This document shows, in pieces, positions 1-5,174 of a stretch of 12,226 nt of DNA. Source of the stretch: Blastocatellia bacterium (GTDB lineage Bacteria; Acidobacteriota; Blastocatellia; Pyrinomonadales; Pyrinomonadaceae); NCBI GenBank assembly GCA_013695195.1, contig JACDAY010000042.1, positions 1 through 12,226 on the forward strand. The letters run 5' to 3'. Position numbers and translations under genes: made by a program. Within the stretch, counting starts at the first letter, position 1. Each line of letters opens with the position of its first letter. Under the pieces are notes generated by a model. That model had not been told where the DNA came from, made no database searches, and saw only the letters and a program-made list of their open reading frames with translations.

Positions 1-403
1 CGCCGCGATTGCTCCACTTTTCGCTCTCGGTCGCCTGCTTTTGTTTAATATCCGATTTGGTCATCAGATAAACGGAGCGGGCGGGAAGCGTCTTTTTGTC
101 TTCGGAAAATAACCCCGTTACAACTAATTTGTCGCCGCCGCCGATATCGGAGAACGCGGAAGCTACTGCCGTTTTCAAACTCGGATTCTCCGGCGAAACG
201 CGTTTGAATTCCGTATTCGCGGCAAGCATAACATCGATCGCGCCGTCCTTTGTCTGCAGCACAATTTTATTTTCATTGATCGAAACCACATCGCCCGTCG
301 CAAGGGAAAGTTTTGCTGCGCCGCCCGGAGTTTGTGCAAATGCCACGGACACAATGCCGTTCAGTGCAAGTAACGACAAAAGCAAAAAGATTTTTTTACG
401 CAT
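1..403 (-). CDS. Secreted DUF5666-like protein (3' end outside window)
   Basis: This is an N-terminal fragment of 134 residues, open to the window edge. It starts at an ATG (401-403) with an AAGGTG Shine-Dalgarno about 9 nt upstream. Residues 1-23 form a classic signal peptide (MRKK, then a hydrophobic run, ending AFA|Q), so the product is exported. The mature part is a small beta-rich domain (GDVVSINENKIVLQTKDGAIDV... then DIGGGDKLVVTGLFSEDKKTLPARSVYLM), as in DUF5666/OB-like secreted proteins. The tail KSDIKQKQATESEKWSNRG resembles acidobacterial members of that group as I recall them. Function is unknown. The 150-bp gap to the next gene (404-553) holds a weak 6-bp hairpin at 455-474 (AAAGGC/GCCTTT), possibly a poor terminator for the upstream operon. 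I see no convincing promoter there. Confidence 0.7.
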   Translation of the reverse strand, partial: MRKKIFLLLSLLALNGIVSVAFAQTPGGAAKLSLATGDVVSINENKIVLQTKDGAIDVMLAANTEFKRVSPENPSLKTAVASAFSDIGGGDKLVVTGLFSEDKKTLPARSVYLMTKSDIKQKQATESEKWSNRG

Positions 404-553
404 GATTCTAACACCTTAAAAACCTAAAGATTCCTTCTCAGTATTACGCAGTCAAAAGGCGGAAAGTTGCCTTTAATCAATATAAGACGCGGATTACATT
501 ACTTTGGGTTCAATTTTTAATGTAAAGATTTGTAAACAAAGCGGATGACGGAT

Positions 554-1543
554 TTAGCGGGTTTTCCAACCTATTGGCGTGCGTGCCGTAAGCACCAGGC
601 CGATTCCGGCTGAAAAAAGTGCGAGAAGTGCGAGCGTCCAAACGTAGGGGATGGATAATAGCAACGTCCAAACCACGACTCCCAGTAATATTGCCAGAGT
701 TTCGGATTGGTTGTTATTGGACAATAAATATTTTTGCAGCAATTTGCCTATGCTTACATGCAGCGCAACCCGGCCGAAAACGTAGGCGAGCATAAGCAGA
801 ACGAATGCCATGAGGCCGAAAATAGCACTCAAATAATTCGGCAATACGGTAAAGCTTCCGATCAGAACTATAGTTGTAGCCAAAAACGCAAAAAAACCGA
901 TAGCTATCACCTTTAACGTCGACAATTGAAACCGCGCTATCGCACGGCTTACGGCACCGGGAGCGATCGTTGCGAATGCCAGTGAGACGATAAACCAAAA
1001 TAGTATAGACAAAACCCGTTGTGCAACGAAAGCCAAAGAAAATGCCGGCGAAAAGATCTGTGACGGGTTTTGCGTGAGGTCTCGAAGCTCTTCCTCGTAC
1101 CCGGCGTACATAACGGTTTCCTTGCCTTCGATTCTGAGCGGGTTTGCACTTTCAGGCCGGTACTTCCCTCCCAAAATTATTACATCGCCGCCGATAAACG
1201 CGTTTTCTTTTTGAATGACTGAGCCGCCGATCGCCGCAACATCGCCTTCGACTCTTCCCTCGATAATAATGTCCGCTCCGAAAGTTAAAACGCCTTTAGC
1301 ATCCTTTAGCACTATCACTGTTTTGCCGTACGAAAGAATCTCCATGTCGGGTGCCGATTCCACAACTATCGTATTTTCAGCAGTATTCGTCGAAATCTGG
1401 GCGTGGATGGATAAAGCGAAGAAAAAAAGAAAAACAACGGCCGCGGCACAAACATCCCGCCACCCCAGAGAAATGCGGCTTTCAAAATTAATTCCTGGAG
1501 CAAATATGCTAATCACTTTTTCGAGTCTAATTTTCTCGTGCAC
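554..1543 (-). CDS. Bactofilin-like (polymer-forming) domain protein with C-terminal membrane helices
   Basis: The product has 329 residues. Residues 30-48 form a hydrophobic signal or anchor ending in IHA|Q. Residues 84-128 are a short beta-repeat segment (GADIIIEGRVEGDVAAIGGSVI...AFIGGDVIILGG) of the kind found in bactofilin/polymer-forming cytoskeletal proteins. A charged linker follows, then hydrophobic segments near 178-198, 210-232, 238-260 and a pair in 282-318. The beta domain is therefore probably outside the cytoplasm, tethered to a four- or five-helix membrane domain. The GTG start at 1541-1543 overlaps the end of the anti-sigma gene by 17 bp, which suggests translational coupling; another GTG nine codons in is possible. 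Its place in a sigma/anti-sigma operon suggests a role in envelope sensing or response. That is inference only; no catalytic motif is seen. Confidence 0.72.
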   Translation of the reverse strand: MHEKIRLEKVISIFAPGINFESRISLGWRDVCAAAVVFLFFFALSIHAQISTNTAENTIVVESAPDMEILSYGKTVIVLKDAKGVLTFGADIIIEGRVEGDVAAIGGSVIQKENAFIGGDVIILGGKYRPESANPLRIEGKETVMYAGYEEELRDLTQNPSQIFSPAFSLAFVAQRVLSILFWFIVSLAFATIAPGAVSRAIARFQLSTLKVIAIGFFAFLATTIVLIGSFTVLPNYLSAIFGLMAFVLLMLAYVFGRVALHVSIGKLLQKYLLSNNNQSETLAILLGVVVWTLLLSIPYVWTLALLALFSAGIGLVLTARTPIGWKTR

Positions 1544-2111
1544 GGCTGCCGCGAAATATGAAATGTGAAAAAAACATCAGCACGATCCCGAAAAAAACAA
1601 CAGCCAGCGACAGCATAACTACCGGGCTAAACGCAATTTGGGAAAATAATGAACGGACGACGACGGTGGTGCTGAGTGAGATATTAAAAATAGAATGCAG
1701 TATGAATGAGCCGACTGCGATCAGCTTTTCAAAAACACTTCCGAAGGTCGAAAATACCATTGGAACATCGGCACCTAGCGCGAACAAGGCGAATAACAAC
1801 AATGCCGCACAGATAAACACAGCGGTAAATCGTTCTCCGGGACGCCGCAAGCCGCTGACACGGCTTTCCGCATTGGCAACAATCGTCTTCGTAAAGTTTT
1901 TTGGCAGCTCGAATTCCTTTTCGCTTTCCAACGAAGCACTCAAAGCGAAAAGAAAGTTTTTTTGCTGATTAAGCCGGTCAGTGCAATCGCTGCAGCCGGT
2001 CAAATGTTTTTCAACTTGTCTTTCTTCTGAAGGTGAGAGTTCGCCGTCAATGTAAGCAGAAATTTCAGTCGTCGGGCAGGAGTTGGCATTTTCGGTTGCT
2101 GGCATTGACAT
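1527..2111 (-). CDS. Transmembrane zinc-finger anti-sigma factor
   Basis: The product has 194 residues. The N-terminus carries the zinc-binding anti-sigma (ZAS, zf-HC2) pattern: C12, then SAYIDGELSPSEERQVEKHL with H36, C40 and C43 (H-x3-C-x2-C). In this family the domain binds its cognate ECF sigma factor at the cytoplasmic face of the membrane and keeps it inactive until a signal arrives. Hydrophobic segments lie at about 94-114, 128-145 and 163-187, so it is a multi-pass rather than single-pass anti-sigma. It follows the sigma gene by 25 bp on the same strand and overlaps the next membrane protein by 17 bp, so all three are very probably co-transcribed. The start is ATG at 2109-2111; a second in-frame ATG lies two codons later. 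Confidence 0.88.
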   Translation of the reverse strand: MSMPATENANSCPTTEISAYIDGELSPSEERQVEKHLTGCSDCTDRLNQQKNFLFALSASLESEKEFELPKNFTKTIVANAESRVSGLRRPGERFTAVFICAALLLFALFALGADVPMVFSTFGSVFEKLIAVGSFILHSIFNISLSTTVVVRSLFSQIAFSPVVMLSLAVVFFGIVLMFFSHFIFRGSRAREN

Positions 2112-2136
2112 TGTTTGTCGTGTGTTTAAAGTTCAA

Positions 2137-2763
2137 TTAAATTCCGGGAAATCCTCTTTCAATAAAGATCTCCCGCATCATTTCCCTGGCACGGAACAAT
2201 CGATTTTTAACGGTTCCGAGCGGCAATCCGGTGATGTCCGCTATTTCGTCGTAGCTCAAATCCTGTGAATGCCGGAGCAATATCAGCTCTTTATAGACGC
2301 TCGGCAGTCGTTTTACGACCTCGCCGATCTCGGTCCGCCACTCACTTCTTTCACGATCCTGCTCCGGTGACGGATTCGGACTTTCGATCTGTAGTTGATA
2401 CGTGCCATCCGCGTTTTCGGTTTCGAGACTTTGCGCATTTATCGAATTTCGCCGCATATGATCAATAGCAGCGTTGCGGGCGATGCGATACAGCCACGTC
2501 GAAAATTTATATTCTGAGCTGTATCTTTCCAGCGAGTTGTAAACTTTTATAAACACTTCCTGCGTAACGTCCAGCGAAGAGTCATAATCACCGAGCATCC
2601 GGAAGACATAGCCCGTTATCGGCCGCTGATACCGGCGCACCAGCTCTTCGAAGCCGTCTTCCCTCCCGCGAATTGCGTCGATTATTAATTCGCCGTCAGA
2701 ACGTTCCCTTATATTTTGGAGTGCGATCGCCTGTGCAGTCATGGTGCCTGGATTATACGTCAT
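2137..2763 (-). CDS. ECF (RpoE-like) RNA polymerase sigma factor
   Basis: The product has 208 residues and the two-domain layout of a group 4 sigma factor. Sigma region 2 spans about 38-105 (FEELVRRYQRPITGYVFRML, then DVTQEVFIKVY and FSTWLYRIARNAAIDHMRR; core binding and -10 recognition). A polar linker spans 106-145. Region 4 spans 148-198 (LPSVYKELILLRHSQDLSYDEIADITGLPLGTVKNRLFRAR), with the helix-turn-helix at about 169-193 reading the -35. The cognate zinc-finger anti-sigma factor begins 25 bp downstream. The first ATG is 2761-2763; a second ATG at codon 8 is equally possible because neither has a clear Shine-Dalgarno. ECF sigma factors often activate their own operon, but I could not identify a matching promoter in the repeat-filled upstream region. 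Confidence 0.93.
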   Translation of the reverse strand: MTYNPGTMTAQAIALQNIRERSDGELIIDAIRGREDGFEELVRRYQRPITGYVFRMLGDYDSSLDVTQEVFIKVYNSLERYSSEYKFSTWLYRIARNAAIDHMRRNSINAQSLETENADGTYQLQIESPNPSPEQDRERSEWRTEIGEVVKRLPSVYKELILLRHSQDLSYDEIADITGLPLGTVKNRLFRAREMMREIFIERGFPGI

Positions 2764-2808
2764 GCTTATTCAGTTTGTTTCAACTTACACTTATAAGTTT
2801 GCACATCG

Positions 2809-2990
2809 CCTGCGTAGCGACAATTGAATTTAGACGTGAGTTTCAACCCACGGCTATTGGCACAAAATAATGCGTCGCATTAGCGACGCAGGAAAATACA
2901 TCATTCGTCGCCACGCGACGACGCACATTTCGCTTGTTCACCGTGTGGGTTGAAACCCACGGCTAAATTCGAGCCACCGCTAACGCGGTG
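2809..2990. repeat. Cluster of palindromic intergenic repeats (REP-like)
   Basis: This fills most of the 231-bp gap between the PilM-like gene and the sigma gene. A 26-nt unit occurs twice in opposite orientation, at 2826-2851 and 2945-2970, with 24 of 26 positions identical on reverse complement (core GTTTCAACCCAC). Between and beside the copies are four hairpins: TGCGTCGC/GCGACGCA at 2871-2890, TCGTCGC/GCGACGA at 2905-2921, GTGGGTT/AACCCAC at 2945-2960, and CACCGC/GCGGTG at 2975-2990. A CCTGCGT at 2809 is the inverse of ACGCAGG at 2886-2892. The arrangement looks like a composite REP element. The last hairpin sits 4 nt past the stop of the PilM-like gene and could act in mRNA 3'-end formation, though no T-run follows. 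Confidence 0.75.
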
Positions 2991-2994
2991 AAAA

Positions 2995-3942
2995 TTATCG
3001 CCACCCATAAGCCGCCAGTCCCGCCGGAGCCGCTACGTCATCAAAATTCAGGCTGCCCGCGGGGATATTCAAACCTACGTCGTCCGGGCGGAGGATCTGC
3101 AAGGCACGTCCAAGGGCTTCAGCCGATATTTCCTTGATCCGCGCCGGAACCAGGTCCTTTCCGATCACCAAAAGCTTGCTGAGGAAATTCGTGCTCTGCG
3201 CGTCGGCAAAACGGTCATTATAGAACATAAGCAGACGGTAAATTTCGTCGTCTCTTTCGCTGATATCGCATGTAACTGTCCGAATGACTGCGGGCTCTCC
3301 GCCCCGTAGTAAAAAGGCTGTAAAACCGTCATTTTGCGAGCTTATCAGCAGTGAATCGCTTTTGTCCGAATCTCCGAGCAGCCATTTTGTCTCGCTCACG
3401 GCCCGAGGCAGGATAAGCCCGGTTTTCCAGCCGAAACTTTCAAAGATCGTCTCGTACTCATCGATTACCGAAAGCTTCACAGCTGTGGCAAGATACCGTT
3501 TCTTTCCCTCTCTATCCGGTGAGATGCTATGACGCGTGATCCTCAATTCGGCTGCCGGGGCGCCGAAGCTCTGTTCCGCCTTCCAATCCAGAACTTCTTC
3601 CGATTCATCTTTTGCGGAACCGGCGTTTTCAAGTGTCAAAATCGCGGACCGCGCCGTGTTGCTAGGCAGCGACACGGACCAGTTTTTTTGTTTTTGCAAT
3701 CCCGATGTAACGACCGCTTCTTCGAGCATCACGGCGAGTTCCGCCGGATTTGCAATGTTCTTTTCCAAAAAGCTCGGCGTAAGCAAATTTGTCGGCAATT
3801 CAATCGTCGCCGCCTGTTTGATGCCGAACACTCCGCGGCTTTCTTTTTGAAGTGCAACAGCTGTAACGCTTTCTTTTTCAAGCCCGATCGCCGCCTTCGG
3901 ATAATTTGGTTGGGTTAATACTGATAACATTTTTATAATCAT
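2995..3942 (-). CDS. pilM: PilM-like (type IV pilus / type II secretion actin-fold) assembly protein
   Basis: The product has 315 residues and no signal peptide. It reads as an ASKHA-fold PilM/GspL-cytoplasmic-domain relative. The N-terminal part has KAAIGLEKESVTAVALQKE (beta hairpin of the nucleotide-binding fold), then SVSLPSNTARSAILTLENAG and EEVLDWKAEQSF, a pattern typical of PilM. The C-terminal part has SLLISSQNDGFTAFLLRGGEPAVIRTV and ends in GLAAYGWR. PilM normally forms a cytoplasmic ring that binds the N-terminus of PilN and links the inner-membrane platform to the motor. At 315 residues it is slightly shorter than the usual ~350. It is last in an operon with a secretin and two pseudopilins, 30 bp after the second pseudopilin. 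PilN, PilO and the motor ATPases are absent from the window. The start is ATG at 3940-3942; ATG at codon 5 is an alternative. Confidence 0.68.
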   Translation of the reverse strand: MIIKMLSVLTQPNYPKAAIGLEKESVTAVALQKESRGVFGIKQAATIELPTNLLTPSFLEKNIANPAELAVMLEEAVVTSGLQKQKNWSVSLPSNTARSAILTLENAGSAKDESEEVLDWKAEQSFGAPAAELRITRHSISPDREGKKRYLATAVKLSVIDEYETIFESFGWKTGLILPRAVSETKWLLGDSDKSDSLLISSQNDGFTAFLLRGGEPAVIRTVTCDISERDDEIYRLLMFYNDRFADAQSTNFLSKLLVIGKDLVPARIKEISAEALGRALQILRPDDVGLNIPAGSLNFDDVAAPAGLAAYGWR

Positions 3943-3972
3943 GTAACGCTGACGTGTCGGTGGCGTTTACAT

Positions 3973-4446
3973 TTAATATTCTTCGTAAGCTTTCCCCTCG
4001 GCGTCTTTGTCGGGCGACGTGCTCTTTACGTCCTGAAGTCCCTTTTCGGCGTCGGGTGATGCCGGATCTTCTCCCATAATCTCGTTCCACTCGTGTTTTT
4101 CGGTAATAGGATCGATAGGCTTTTCGCGCAGGTATTTAGCTTCGACCAAGTCGTCGACCGACTGCGGAGTTTTTCCTTTATCAGTAGAAAATTGGTCGAT
4201 CGCGCGACGCATTTGCCACAGATTTTCCTTTAAAACCGTCTCGCGGGCATGCTGGACGCTTCGTTGATACGTAGGAAGCGCGACTGAAATAAGGATGATC
4301 AGAATGAACATCGCTATCATCAATTCAAGCAGCGAAAATCCACACTCGATTTGGGATTTGGGATTTGGGATTTGGGATTGCTCCGGGCCAAATGATTCAA
4401 CTGCCAACTGCCCACTGCCAACTGCCAACTGTTTATTACCAGTCAC
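3973..4446 (-). CDS. Type II secretion / type IV pilus pseudopilin with repeat-derived leader
   Basis: The product has 157 residues with a class III (prepilin) signal: G36|FSLLELMIAMFILIILISVALPTYQ, with Glu at mature position +5. Family knowledge says prepilin peptidase cuts after G36 and the helix inserts in the inner membrane before assembly. The mature part has a helical stretch (ENLWQMRRAIDQFSTDKG) and YLREKPIDPITEKHEW, close to the matching motif of the upstream pseudopilin, so the two are probably paralogues. The 36-residue leader is unusually long and is largely encoded by two heptamer arrays at 4348-4380 and 4398-4431. The start is GTG at 4444-4446, overlapping the preceding gene's stop by 11 bp. 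No ATG exists upstream of the cleavage motif, so a TTG inside the repeat is the only alternative. Confidence 0.82.
   Translation of the reverse strand: MTGNKQLAVGSGQLAVESFGPEQSQIPNPKSQIECGFSLLELMIAMFILIILISVALPTYQRSVQHARETVLKENLWQMRRAIDQFSTDKGKTPQSVDDLVEAKYLREKPIDPITEKHEWNEIMGEDPASPDAEKGLQDVKSTSPDKDAEGKAYEEY
4348..4380. repeat. Heptamer tandem array (GATTTGG)n
   Basis: There are 4.7 copies of the 7-mer GATTTGG, perfect until the last partial copy. On the minus strand it is translated within the leader of the second pseudopilin (SQIPNPKSQI) and stops six codons before the prepilin phenylalanine. A 7-nt period is not a multiple of 3, so successive copies use all three frames, and all of them happen to be open. 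Confidence 0.92.
4398..4431. repeat. Heptamer tandem array (CAACTGC)n
   Basis: There are 4.9 copies of the 7-mer CAACTGC, with one copy changed to CCACTGC (4412-4418). On the minus strand this encodes the first residues after the GTG start of the second pseudopilin (QLAVGSGQLAV). It ends 4 bp from the stop codon of the upstream pseudopilin gene, so the array sits exactly at the gene junction. Confidence 0.92.
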
Positions 4447-5173
4447 TATACTTCTCCCCGTTCAAAGCCTCTTCCTGTGACGCGGAACGCACGTCGAAAA
4501 CATTGATATCGTCCCAGCTTTCATCATCCTTTGCCTGATACGACGAGCGGAACTTCCAATCCGATTCACCCGTCATCGGGTCGACCGGCATTTCGCGCAG
4601 GTACATTTTCAAAACGTCCTCATCAACTTCGCCCAGCTCCGTCGCCTGTTTGGTTCCGTCGTTGAGCCCGCTCCCGGCGGTTATGCCCAAACCTCTCTGC
4701 TTGACCTTCACGCCATCGACCAGCACTTCCAGGCTCGGCGGATATCTGTCGAGATTCTCGGTGTCGAATATCGTGCAGTCGTCGATCACAACGCGGCTTC
4801 TGGGATCGGCGGGAATATTCGGCTGTCCGCGGCCACCCCTTCCCCCGGCCTGGTTGCTGGTTGTAATAGAACCTGCCGGACAGGCCCCCAGCGTATCGCG
4901 CTTAAACTCATCGATTGCGCTCCGCATCTGCCGCAATGTCTCGCGCAGCCGCAGCTCCTTTTGACGCTTGACTGCATTTTGCGTGAGCGGAATCGTGCCC
5001 ATCACGAGAATGGCAAGCACGGTCAAAGTGATGACAAGCTCAAAAAGCGTAAAGCCCTTGTCGATTTGCGATTGAATAAAGCCGTCATTTCGCCAATCTG
5101 GTATCGAAATAAGAAGCCCTTTGGCCTTTGGACTTTGAACTTTGAACTTAGAACTTTGAACTTTGCTCTCCAT
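4436..5173 (-). CDS. GspG-like pseudopilin with long leader
   Basis: The product has 245 residues from ATG 5171-5173. The prepilin motif is G40|FTLFELVITLTVLAILVMGTIPLTQ with Glu at +5, followed by the long amphipathic helix (LRETLRQMRSAIDEFKRD), as in GspG major pseudopilins. A Gly/Arg-rich loop (about residues 95-105) and a C-terminal YLREMPVDPMTGESDWKF stretch follow; the latter is comparable to the conserved Pro-Asp region near the GspG C-terminus. The gene starts one base after the secretin stop (TAA-G-ATG), indicating translational coupling. An upstream in-frame TTG (5191) would overlap the secretin and is less likely. The 40-residue leader contains KVQSSKFKVQS, encoded by a heptamer array. 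The downstream gene is a second pseudopilin whose GTG overlaps this gene's end. Confidence 0.85.
   Translation of the reverse strand: MESKVQSSKFKVQSPKAKGLLISIPDWRNDGFIQSQIDKGFTLFELVITLTVLAILVMGTIPLTQNAVKRQKELRLRETLRQMRSAIDEFKRDTLGACPAGSITTSNQAGGRGGRGQPNIPADPRSRVVIDDCTIFDTENLDRYPPSLEVLVDGVKVKQRGLGITAGSGLNDGTKQATELGEVDEDVLKMYLREMPVDPMTGESDWKFRSSYQAKDDESWDDINVFDVRSASQEEALNGEKYSDW
5116..5165. repeat. Heptamer tandem array (GAACTTT)n
   Basis: This is seven consecutive 7-mers. The best four (5137-5164) are GAACTTT, GAACTTA, GAACTTT, GAACTTT. The three to the left (5116-5136) are degenerate: GCCCTTT, GGCCTTT, GGACTTT. The array lies 6 nt inside the start of the GspG-like gene and encodes KVQSSKFKVQSPKAKG on the minus strand. 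The same heptamer family (rotation GTTCAAA) makes up the EF-G leader palindrome at 12069-12160. Confidence 0.9.
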
Positions 5174-5174
5174 C

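Noticed and set aside
2871..2990. Regularly spaced hairpins considered as a CRISPR array or attC sites
   Set aside because: The hairpins differ in sequence and spacing, there is no integrase or cas gene, and the 26-nt copies are inverted with respect to each other.
4348..4431. Tandem repeats considered as a CRISPR array
   Set aside because: The units are 7 bp with no spacers and no cas genes are nearby; this is simple tandem repetition.
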